A DNA stretch of 64,000 nt from NCBI GenBank assembly GCA_009746045.1, contig RPFO01000389.1:2546107-2610106 (forward strand). The letters are read 5' to 3'. The translations under genes were made by a program, and so were the position numbers. The notes under the pieces were generated by a model. That model saw only the letters and a list, made by a program, of their open reading frames with translations, had not been told where the DNA came from and made no database searches. This DNA is from Mesostigma viride. Taxonomy: Eukaryota; Streptophyta; Mesostigmatophyceae; Mesostigmatales; Mesostigmataceae. The stretch's first letter is position 1. Every line of letters starts with the position of its first letter. Below are positions 51,668 through 62,232 of the stretch, in pieces.

Positions 51668-51826
51668 GAGACAACCAGCGCAGGCCAGAAATCGGGAGAA
51701 TCCGGACCATGGTAGCTCGAGCCTGCCATTATCTTGTCCGCGTGTTCGAGTCGTTCAGGATGATGAAGATGAATGGTGATGGAAATGTGTATCCTTGTGC
51801 ATTGAAATTATGGCTGGCTTACGTGT
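51668..51826. repeat. Dispersed repeat, third copy of 38195-38354
   Basis: This is the longest-matching copy with 38195-38354, ending at GGCTGGCTTACGTGT. From 51827 to 52895 there is no recognisable gene. Confidence 0.8.
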
Positions 51827-52907
51827 AGAGCGACTAGATGACCTAGACGGTGGGGCCGGAAACAGCATGCTTGATCAGGGCGTGTGTTTCGAGCCTAACT
51901 GGCCGGGAGTGTCTAGTGGTGAGCACCATTGCTGCGATCGCTCTCCCACCATTTACGAGGAAATACCCGCAAATGGAAAACCACTGAAAAGGTAGCTAGT
52001 CAGTCACCACGTTAGCCATGCCATGATTCCAAACGTCCAAGAACTGCACACGGTGCAAAGGCAAAAAGCCGGAGGAGAGCACTTTCAAATGTGCGGCGGG
52101 AACCAAAAGCCCGCGGATGCCAGATCTCTATGTCTCTAACACACAGCAAACACACAAAAAGAAGGCGGACTTGGCCAGCATGCATGCCTAGAACTGGGCA
52201 GAAAAACACTCGCCCTAAGTTGTTCAAGTGACGGAAAGCATCGTATCATCACACTGAACATTATTACAAACGATATCGATCTGTCGTTATACCGACATTC
52301 ATGCTGTAGCATACGCTAAAAGCAGTCAAAACTCGTCCAAAATCTGGCCGAGGTAACATTACTACCCAATCATCACAAGCCTATGCACAGAAGCAATAAA
52401 ACAACAAAAAGACAGTAATTTAGCCTCGATTATAGCCCCGAGACTGGTACCGAAACAATATATGACACATACGCAGTCACTGAGACATGATAAAAGGCTA
52501 TAACGTACCTGGTCGAAACCGCAGATTACCTTGTTTGCAGGAGCTACCACGGCACCACGCCCACCCCACGAACGTAGCCGTAAGCATGTCCTGGCCGCCA
52601 TTGATGGTCAACTGCATGTGCTAGGAACGACGTAACTAATTCATCCATGCGCAAAAGTCCAAACATTTTCTGCCGAGCACCAAGTACAGCTTGCACTGTC
52701 ATCGCCTGGCCGCTTACGCGATTTGCTGCGCCGCCACATAACCTCGAGACATATCTAGGCATTTGTAAATGTTGCATGGCTACGCATATAGCATTTACAA
52801 GACCTAGGGATTATGCCTACAAAGTTTCGGTCGAATACGTCAAGCCATGCTCTCGCCCCAGTCAGTTGTTTGTGCCACCATAGCCGCGGACGTGAATAAT
52901 TTTTATT

Positions 52908-53054
52908 TCCTAACGCGCCCTATTAGCCTTTCACCTGTCACCGCCACACGTGTGTGTGCCCACCTTCATTAGGATTCGCTGATACTCATTTCCCCTCTCA
53001 CCTCTTTGGTCCATAATTGGCTAATAAAATATACCCATTTCCCCGAAAAAAAAA
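52908..53054 (+). mobile_element. Short plus-strand LINE 3' end
   Basis: This 147-bp 3' UTR ends in TAAAATATACCCATTTCCCC and an A-run. It is flanked by ATAATTTTTATT at 52896-52907 and 53055-53066. It resembles the inverted 3' UTR of the next element. Confidence 0.75.
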
Positions 53055-53066
53055 ATAATTTTTATT

Positions 53067-54883
53067 TCCGGGTAAATGGGTATTTTTATTAACCAATAGG
53101 AATATCATTAGGTGAAGAGGTACCACGTATCGACCAGCTGGTTACCCTCTGAGGGTAGTGTGATAGGTGAAAGGTTTAGAAAGGAGCATTGTGTGACCAG
53201 GGGAGCCAAGTGACGCGCGTAAGGTCACCGTGAGGAATGCAAGTAAACACCCTGTTGCGTCCCAGGAGAGCATGGAAGAGCTCCAAGGGGCTGGGCCTGT
53301 CATTGTTGGGCCCGGGGTCCCACACCTTGTATTGTTCTTGCGCCAAGAGCCAAGCGCGACGCATTGCTGAGTTCCAGAGGAAGATAAACCGCCTCACAAC
53401 GGCGGCTTTGGTGTATTCATGGCGCACTTTGAAAACCGTCTCGTTCCGGATAGTCCAGATCGCGTATAGCATATTAGTTCGGAGCCATACCCAGGCTAGT
53501 TGACTGTCGGATAGCTCCTCCCCGGGGGACCCCGCCATACCGAATATGATACAACGCACGGATAGCGTTAGTGTGGAATGTGGTAGCGCGGTCCATGCGG
53601 ACCATACGTTAAACAACCATTGCCACACCCCGCTCACTTGGCAGTAGAGAAAGCGGTGCTCAATTGTTTCCGAAGGGAAGGTGCACAGGCATGTCGCATC
53701 GTGGTGAAACCGGCTGCTGAGGGTCGCGTTTACCCCGATGGCTCTGTGCAGTAAAAGATGTTGAATGTCGGTCGCTCTGCGGTCCACCAAAGGGTGATCG
53801 ACCGCCAGGGTGATAAGTTTAATCCAACTATATCCAGGCCATTGAAAGCCCCATCGTGGGCGGCCAGGGTGGAGCTTATGGTTCTCGTGCAATAAAATGT
53901 CATAACCCCATTCTGCCGTGTACTCGTAAAGACATTTGCTGATCCTAGACATCCCCTTGGTCAGGGTCCAGCCAAATTCCAGGGGGTCCAATGGTAAAGT
54001 ATCCAATCTCGTATTGCCTACGTGTAACCAAGTGATGGCCTCCGCCGGGGTCGTGGGGTCCGGCTGGAACATGCAGGACCTTGATACTAACCACGGGACC
54101 ATCCGGATACGGTGACATTGGTGGGCTGGAAGACAGACACATAATGTCGCCAACTGATTGAGGCAACCATTGTGGCCTGGAAGGGTGTCGGCCACTTGGA
54201 CTTGAATTCCGGCCGGAGGCAACACTCCCCGGACCAGACCTTTGCATGTGGATATGATCCCGTCTGGGTAAAAACTGATCCAATCACCCGGCTGTAGGGC
54301 CTTGCGTGGGGCCATCATCACAGCATGCCATGTAGCTGGGATGGCCTGGATGAGGGTGTTCCAAGCGTGTAGCGATGGCATGTTTTGCACCCAAGCATTA
54401 ACTTCAGTGTATGCCCGTAACCGATATCTGTCCCCCTGCCACGCGTAGAGATCGAGCACTCTCAGAACAGGGGGTGATGCGCACAGGAAGCCAGCATAAG
54501 GGTTGTGCCCATGTAACGTGCCCAAGGGCTTGCGCGCATTGTCCACGATCAAATCATTGAAATAAAGAATCTGTCGTGCAACCTCCTCACGAGTGGTGGG
54601 AAAAACGAGGCGCCCAGGTTTGAGCTTGTGATAACCTGACCATAGGCGCGACCAGTACCAGGGGAGCCCCTTGTATGATATCAGTGTGCAGCCAAGTACT
54701 CCAGCGTCAAGGTGCCATGATGTGCCATTAGCATGGGTGTAAATAGCGGAGAGAGACTCTTTTGCCAACAGGCAGCCAGGGTGCGTGTTCACTTCCATGT
54801 ACACGCTGATCACTTGTTTAGCATACATCGACCACAAGCGCCATTGTATGTTGTGTAGCCCTAGACCACCGTGCAACCATGAC
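53067..54883 (-). mobile_element. 5'-truncated zinc-knuckle LINE, tail-to-tail with its neighbour
   Basis: This minus-strand copy is flanked by the same ATAATTTTTATT at 53055-53066 and 54884-54895. Its 3' UTR (53067-53175) ends CATTTACCCGGAAAT near the tail. A similar 3' word occurs at 62410-62430. Confidence 0.85.
53176..54883 (-). pseudogene. LINE ORF2 C-terminal third with zf-RVT domain
   Basis: The frame is open for 569 codons from the 5' truncation point to the stop at 53176. It starts WLHGGLGLHNIQWRLW, the GGLG block that follows RT in plant-type L1 proteins. It ends with the zinc-binding region (DATCLCTFPSETIEHRFLYC) and WVWLRTNMLYAIWTIRNETV. The polymerase domain itself is missing. 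The zf-RVT domain helps the RT bind template in this group. Homology to 26366-27223 is clear along the last 280 residues. Confidence 0.8.
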
Positions 54884-55079
54884 ATAATTTTTATTCACGT
54901 CGTCCTCGTTTGGCCATGGTACCCCCCCTACAGTACTTTCCTTGACCGTAGGTCCCTGTCCAGGGGTCCAAAAGTAGTAAACCAGGGGTGTACGTGAAAG
55001 TACAAATCTAGATCTAAGAGCTGGTCCAGTCAGAATCTTCAAAAGTTTGCTAGAATCTGAGCCAGTTCTGCCACAAACT

Positions 55080-55147
55080 CGGTCCGTTAAGTAGGACTGA
55101 GAAAAACTCAGTCCTTCAAAACGGACCGAGTACGGTTTAAGGGTTAA
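55080..55147. mobile_element. Right end of a piggyBac-like element
   Basis: Subterminal hairpins (CGGTCCGTTAAGTAGGACTG and AGTCCTTCAAAACGGACCGA type) lead to CGGTTTAAGGG (55133-55143) and TTAA (55144-55147). This is the inverse of the left end at 31788 (TTAA CCCTTAAAACCG). Its partner end was not located. Confidence 0.5.
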
Positions 55148-55168
55148 GTTAATGAATTTTTTTAAACA

Positions 55169-58100
55169 TTAAGGGGACGGTCCCGGCGCGAATATTTTGG
55201 CGCCGAAAAATTCGCGGTACCCGTCCGTACCGTGAAAAAGTGGTGCACGGGGCGCGCACCCCTACCGGAGCTGGCCATGGCGACGTGCTTTCAGGCAGAG
55301 TAGAAAAAGATAGCTCGCGGAATGCAGAGAAACTGAGCGAATCTTAAAGACGATGAGTAAATGATACTACTTCGTAGCGGAGTTCGCGTTTTTTGCAGTG
55401 TCGATGATTTTATTGATGACCATCGCCACGGGGGTCCAATCTGATGTTTTCGTCGAGAGGAATAAATTAGAATGCACGCTGGCGGCGGTGATTGTCAGGT
55501 TTTATGGGCTTTACCTAGCGTCAAGGATGCGTTTAAATCGTTATTGGTAAAGCTTTAAAAAATTTGCTGGGTTTCGGCAAGATTTCCGTCATGATCGGTA
55601 AGACACTCTCCAGGCTCGCGGGATGCGCGTCTTATTATTCCATGGAAGGTTGTTCTTTCTTGCGCCGCTGGGCGAAGGACAATTCCGGTAATGGTACGAT
55701 CGTGTGATCAACGTGACCCTATGAATGTTTCGCTTCCTTTATGGGTTATCAACGCAAGTTTTCGGCTTCTTTCCGTGCAGTTAGCGCCAGGTATAATGCC
55801 ATTCCGTGCTGCGCATCGCCAGATTCCTGGCACCTTTCAGTGGTTTTTATGTACGTTGCATGGCTGGGATGTGTCAAAGCGTGACCGTGGCATATCGTCA
55901 AGTTGTCAGGGATTTGCTGAGTGGTTTCTTGGAAGGAGATTGCTAACAGCACTCAGTTTTGTGTGAATATTGACGCGGCCTTTCTTAGCAGAGGCTTCAT
56001 TGTGGTTAGAGGCACAAGCTTGAGTTTGTTTCTTGGCAAACAATGGCGCTGGAAAGAAAGGTGGCAGTGGTTTTTCTGAGGGGCATACTGCATGGGTGGA
56101 ACTGCGCGTAGGTAGGGGTTATCGTTGTCTTGTTGGCCTTTCTCCCACTAAAATGGGAGAGCCCTAATTCATATGCTAGCAAGGCAAGGTAACCATGGTA
56201 AGAAGCCTTGGCAAGCAGCATGTATGATAATTCTGCTTTCTCTGTGGACTGTCTGTTGTTACCCTTGTTGGGCAATTAGTGGATATGGCTTTCTAGGGTG
56301 TGTTTGAGCTTGGTTTTGGGATGATGCCCACACCATAAACCTGGAATATGCTTTAGAAGAGTTGGCTAGGCATGTAGAGCTACCTGCCTCATTGTTGTGC
56401 ATACACGCAACAGGTTGCCCGTGTCGAGGTAAGGCAAGGGCACATGACGTGCCCAGCCACCTCCTTGTACATTGTGGTCGAATTGGGCATGGTCAGGAGC
56501 CTTTTGGATGGCATAGGAAGTGTTAGTGTGCCTTAATACTCACTAATACCTTCCTTAGCGTCTGCACAGGTGGCCAACTGCCAAAATTAATAACTGCTAC
56601 AGCTGAGCTCAGAATGCCACCAAACTTTGACAGTGCCTTCTATGGTCATGACAGAATTTGACTTGTGCTTTTCAGGCCTAATTGATGTGTTATGAGTGTG
56701 TATGGGGACGCCCCGCCTAAAAAAGCGTATTTTTGGCCCAAAAATTTATAACTCAAAGGGATGTGCTGATTTTGTTGATCCAATTAGGTAGAAACAATGT
56801 CCCATGACATTTTTATATGGGGTGTGCTTTTTTCATGCAACTGGTTCTCCCACTGTTCTGGGCAAGATGTGCCCCGGACAGCGTTTTTTTCTATTTTTAG
56901 CTCATAGCCGTTGTATGGCTGGGGGTAGTACCCCCAACAAGTGGTGGTATGCATGCCCAAACATCATGTTTATGGTCCCCAAACATCATTCAGTGGTTGT
57001 CAGTTGCATTTTTGTAGTTATTAGGGGGGGTAAGTTTTGATATATTTCTATGGGACCCTCCCCTACAACTATTAAACTCGTGCCATGCTCCCGTTGGAGA
57101 GTCATCACGGAGCATTAACCCCGATGCATGGATGGATGGATGCGGACCCCGATGGATTAATTAATTAGACTCGTGCTCCCGTTGGATGTGACCCCAATGG
57201 ATGGAGACAACTATGTATCATGGTTGCTTTGCTTCATGTATTTAATAAATCAATGAGACAACACATGATAGTACGCTGTCTCACTCACTGATATAGTTGT
57301 CTCACTTCAGGGGAGGGGATATGCCTAAAGAGCACTTTTCTGGAAACCATACCTATGCATGTGCTAAAAATCCAATTATGATTGGGAACCATAAATATGA
57401 TTAAAAAAAAAATTCCAACCACTTGGGGGGGGTACTAGCCCCCACCAGATGCCGGTTACGCGCTAAAAATAGAAAAAGACGCTACTTTTGGCATATTTTC
57501 CCTAGGGCAATGGGCAAACATATTTTGACCAAATCATATATTTCCATATAGTTCCCCCACTTTTGAGAAAGTCTGCCTAATTTTGAGCACAAAATATGAT
57601 GTTTAGACACATTGATGGATTTTCCCGCAAAAAGGGTACTTTTTTTCACCAAAAAAAAAAAACAAATCATAAACACATAGAATCATGCCATATCTTATAT
57701 TTTCAAATACTAGAGAGGGGGGGACATGCAGCCCCAAATTTTCAGGTCATTCTGACAAGCGCAGCCCTATTTGATGGATATTCCTAGATTGCCACCTGTG
57801 ATGACGCTGACGGAGGTTTTAGCTAGTATTTAACCACACTAACACCCCTTTATACATCTAAGCCACGTGAAAACTGGCCAAACCACACACTACCATCCTC
57901 TGCACATATGGTACCTCCTATGTTCCAGGTTTGACGACGTTCCGACAAGAACTGCCCAAGTTACAACCATTCCAAGACGGCCACCCATGTAGACACTACA
58001 AGGAAATTATAGTAACCATTCAGCCACACTAGCACCTCCTTCTTCATCAAAGACATCTGCAAACTGACCAAAGCACACATAATTAACTCTTGCATGCTGA

Positions 58101-59608
58101 CGGAATCGCATGCTCAACGTGGGGTCATTGTGACAAGAACTACTCAAGTTGATGGGTTTCCTATATGACCACCTGACAAGGCGCTAAGGACCACTCAGTA
58201 AGTTAGTAACCCCACAGTGCCACTTCTTATGCCATCCAACATGCACCAAAACCATGCTGAGTATGTTTACAATGTACGGGGTGTTTACAATGTAAGGGGT
58301 GGCCACGCACCTCATATGTCTTCATCATCCCTCCAGCATGGCCAGCCTTGTAAATATGTTCATAGCCTTGACGATGGTAGCCCTAATACGCCTAAGCAGC
58401 ATTTCCTATGTTTCTCCCAGGTTAGAGTGTAAGGTTGATGCCAACCAAGCTAATCAACTCAACAACACCTCCTAAACTGTCCTCCCCGGCATGGATGACA
58501 AACTGGGACTATGGAGGGCGAGGAACCAAGCAGGAACATGGTATATATTGCATGCAGTCATGCATGTCAACCATGGTTGGCTCAGCACATTGTAGTCTTG
58601 TCACATCATCATAACAAAGGAAAGCTCAAACAACCATTGGTGCCAGCTATCTACATGCAGTCACACAAATGCAATATCTCCAACATCATCATCAATAAAA
58701 CACTTCCATCCCTGCACGATAAAATGCAAATAAACCACTGGCGGCCCTTCAGCGCATGAGCGCTGTGATGCCGCTGTGGCCTGCGAAGAGAGGGTGCGTC
58801 ACTCTCAAACAACAAGAAGCGTCCATACGCACAACATCCTCATGCCGGGACGCGTTTTATGAAATGCCTTATACCTTCCCAAAGAGCTATAGGCTGCGAC
58901 TGAAGGGGCCCTGATCACGGCATCAACGAAAACAATCTAAAGCTGCCAGGTATTCGACAACACAACGGCAAGCGACGGCGAGCTAGCTGGCAGAAACTGC
59001 CCAAAAAGAACGCAAAAAAACTCGAACGATGAGCTCATAGAAGAAAGCACTGATAGCAGATAACATTCGCGACAAATCTGTATCTCGCCCTCGTAAATCC
59101 CTCACCCAGGCGCGCAACAACAGCCGTTCTTCTATGGACAGGTCAGACACGCACTGCGCAGGTCTGAACAATTACTTACCGATAATGGCCGAAAATCTGA
59201 CAAAAAGCACCAGATCGGTTTAGAATTCGATGCAACCGATATTAACGCCTGCTTCACGGTCAGAACAACCCTTAAAACCGCGATTTTACAGCCGCTATCA
59301 TGAATTCTATTTCATTCCGCGCGACCAAAAAATTCAGATTACCCCCCATGCCGATGGCATAAAAAAACAACAGCGATATTGTCAACCAGCTTATTTCCGC
59401 CACAAACTAACACCATAAACGCATCGTCTTTTAGATTCGAGTAAAAATTTTGCATTTCGCCTGCCCTGGTGTGGTAGTTTCGCCTGAACGCAGTCACCAT
59501 GGCCACTTCCGCAAGGGGTGCGCGCACCGTGCACGTGAAATTTATGACCTTCGGTTCCGGCGCGAATTTTTTTGCGCCAAAAAATTCGGGCATGTCCCGT
59601 CCCCTTAA
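55169..59608. mobile_element. Possible 4.4-kb non-autonomous DNA element with TTAAGGGGACGG ends
   Basis: TTAAGGGGACGG starts at 55169 and its inverse CCGTCCCCTTAA ends at 59608. Inside each end is a hairpin-like segment, GCGAATATTTTGGCGCCGAA / AATTCGCGG, on the left and its inverse on the right, giving TIRs of roughly 50 bp at about 80 per cent by eye. TTAA at both edges suggests a TTAA-targeting element. No transposase is found inside. The interior holds AT-rich sequence and LINE-tail scraps (57065-57190) with no gene. Confidence 0.45.
57818..58240. repeat. Degenerate 190-bp tandem repeat
   Basis: Units starting near 57818, 58009 and 58200 share TAACCACACTAACACC-like, ACTGGCCAAACCACAC-like and GACAAGAACT.CTCAAGTT-like blocks. 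Divergence is high. Confidence 0.5.
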
Positions 59609-60419
59609 TAGCAAGCAAGCAACCACGTACTACGCACACGCACGTACGCATGTCAGCCAGCCATTCTACAGGGAAGCAACTTTCATGCGCACGCATGCAT
59701 GCACACTAGCATAATGCATATCATTTTCAGAATGAGTGAGACAACATTATACCCGGACGCACGGCGTTCCTACGTCGATATTAATTAAGTGCTCACTTAA
59801 GACTATTTTCTCACTTTTAGTTTTTAGCATTAAGTGAGACAACCATTGTATTAGGTGAGCTAGACGACTAAAATTAAGTGAGGCAACTATTCCTAGTAGC
59901 TGACATGTATGTTGCATAATAGGACATCAAAATAAGAAGTCTTAACTATCAAGGAGACAAGTATAACTTACTGAACAACTATAACCATTTACGAATTCAT
60001 CAAAGAGATAACGAAGCCAGTATGGTTCCATTAGTCTACTTCATTGCATTACCGTTAAACAAGCAACACTTGCTTCATTGATCACTTGCATTGTAATAAT
60101 AAAGCAAGGATATACATTTGTGAGGTATGTTGGAGCCGGCGGCGAGCTCTGGACTGGAACATCAAAACTGGACTGGAGTCTCCCCCCATCATCCATCCTG
60201 GAATCCCCCCCTCACACCACAGTCCAACTCCTCCTTGCTTCCACCTTATTCCCTCCCCAACCTTCTTTCAAGCCCATCTTCTCACAGGCTGTACCATCCG
60301 GCCCCCATTCTGGCCATCCCTGCCCTTTGGCCCAAAGACTGGGAACTGCTCCACCATGTGAGCTAGCTCAGACCAGTTCTTGCTGACCTGCACCACCATG
60401 CAAGTCTCAGCAGCTCCCT
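59609..60419. other. No gene recognised
   Basis: This includes repeated AAGTGAGACAACCATTG-like words at 59812-59890 and AATAAA-like sequence near 60098. On the minus strand it lies 3' of the gypsy remnant and might contain its LTR, but no repeat pair was found. Confidence 0.35.
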
Positions 60420-61446
60420 TCACCATCTGGGCAGCATAACGGCTGCAGGACCCTGGGTAAGAAAGAGTGACCACAGACTGACACTTGAGCAGGGTCCAAG
60501 ACCCACTGCATGAGAGAACGTCTTGTGCCTGCTCACCCACGACCTATACGCCCACCAGAACTGCAGAAAGGCCTTGACCACAGGCCACCTAGCACCTATC
60601 AGGGGTACCAGAACCCTTAAGGGCGTCAGACGGGTCTTGAGCTCCACAGTAAACCTGGGCATCCCCAAATGGCAGAACAGGTTGGAGGTCTCCAAAGGGA
60701 AACAGGCTCTGACAGAGCACGACTGAGAAGGAGCCAAGTCAAAGTCACCCTGCTGGATAGACAACTCCAACAGCTCCAGATAAGAGGCTTCCCCCTTGCC
60801 CACTGGTTGGAACTGGCTGAAAGCCTCCTTCAAAGCCTCCGGCAAAGCTGCCATCAGGTCCTGGCCCTCAGTAGGCCTCCTGTCAAGCTCAGGAGTGGGC
60901 TCCAAAGCAAACATCCTGTGCAGCAGATGAGCCACAAAAGGAGAGCCAATCTCATACAGGAGAGGGTGCAGCTGGGATAAGACCTCTTCCACAAAGTCCT
61001 CAGAGCCTATCTCTCCCTCCTCCTTGTTGAGAGCATGCAGTTATGGCCTTGGACAAGGTATCACAGTGGTCACAGGGTCCTGTGCACTTCCTATGATCCA
61101 CATAGGCCACCACATTCTTGACAAGTACCACATGACGAGGGATCTGCACAATGGGGGTGAGGTTGGAGCTGAGAGTCATGCTGGTATACCCCCCACCCTG
61201 CGACTGAGACAAGGACATCTCTTGCAGGACCTCATACAGCTTATCCTGCTTGGAAATCATCCCATGGAGAAGCCCATTGATAGCATCCATCTGCTGACCC
61301 CTCCTCAGGTCACGTCTGACAATACTGTCAAACAAGGACTCCACCTGGGCCAGAAGGTTGGACGTCTCTGGATGCATCCCCACAGCACCCTCTTCCATCC
61401 TGAGGTGACCCTCAGTCAAGTTGGTTGCAAAGGTCTCCTCCTCCAT
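60420..61446 (-). pseudogene. Extra ORF downstream of chromovirus pol, function unknown
   Basis: Two minus-strand pieces, 61446-61000 and 60992-60420, become one reading frame of about 340 residues if a shift at the GGAGGAGGG stretch near 61010 is allowed (HALNKEEGEIG joins DFVEEVLSQL). It starts MEEETFATNL, overlapping the end of the pol frame by 31 bases. The first part is helical (LLAQVESLFDSIVRRDLRRG) and has a CTGPCDHC cysteine pair. The second part is Leu-rich with no motif I recognise. Position after pol recalls additional ORFs of some gypsy elements, but no function can be assigned. Confidence 0.45.
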
Positions 61447-61975
61447 CTGGAACCATCACAGCATGCATCAGGAAACCATCCATTATAGTCATGAGATGCA
61501 TGAAGGGGAGCAGTGGACATCACCAATTCATTATACCAAGTAGGAATAGTGAGGCCATGCTGTTGGCAGTAAGCCTGAACTACTGCATGACAGTGAGTCA
61601 AGTCAGACAACCACAACCATGTGGCTGTAGACTCCAACTCCCCTTTCCAGTGCACCTTGAATTGGAGCTGCCTGGTCCTACCCTTGCCCTTGACCCTGTG
61701 AGCTAGCAACTGCTCCACTTCATAAATCTTCTCCCCCTCAGAATCCAGCTCAAAGGGTAAGGGAGCAGAAAGACGACCCTGCAGGGTATTACGTAATTTA
61801 CATTTGTACAGCTTGAGCTGAGCCAAGTGGAACACGTTGTTCTTTAATTAACCTCCAGTGTGAAGGCACCTGGACTTGCACGACCGTCCTATAATGGAAG
61901 GTCTGCATGCATGACAGGGAAAGGTCCCAGCCACAACAAGGGCTGAAGCTTCCTGCATTGCTCCTTCACTATACT
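61416..61975 (-). pseudogene. Chromovirus (gypsy) integrase C-terminus with chromodomain
   Basis: On the minus strand the integrase GPY/F-type motif (LLWLGPFPV, about 61955-61920) is followed by VQVPSHWRL and then FHLAQLKLYK, the usual block before the chromodomain. The chromodomain is at 61740-61580: YEVEQLLAHRVKGKGRTRQL, FKVHWKGE and WLWLSDL, ending CHAVVQAYCQQHG. Aromatic positions (Y, W, and W in WLWL) are kept. In chromoviruses this domain steers integration toward modified histones. The frame is broken at least twice between 61975 and 61840, and the RT and integrase core are not found upstream, so this is a remnant. Confidence 0.8.
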
Positions 61976-62115
61976 TTTCGTCCGAGGGTGGTAAAAAGGA
62001 TCCGAGGCGTAAATTACCAGGTGGTAAGTTACGCCTCGGATCCTTCTTACTATATACATCTCGCCTACGATCCTACGCAGTAAGTTATCGCTAAGATCCT
62101 ACCTACGATCCCACG

Positions 62116-62232
62116 CGGTAAGATTACGAGGTGGTAAGATTACGAGGTGGTAAGTTACGAGGTGGTAAGTTACGAGGTGGTAAGATACGAGGTGGTAAGA
62201 TACGAGGTGGTAATGTACGTACGGTAAGTTAC
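62116..62232. repeat. 15-bp minisatellite GGTGGTAAGTTACGA
   Basis: About six to seven units alternate GGTAAGTTACGAGGT and GGTAAGATACGAGGT. Further single GGTAAG and ACGCCTCGGATCC words extend to 61990. Translation gives an RGGK repeat that is unlikely to be a real protein. Confidence 0.85.
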
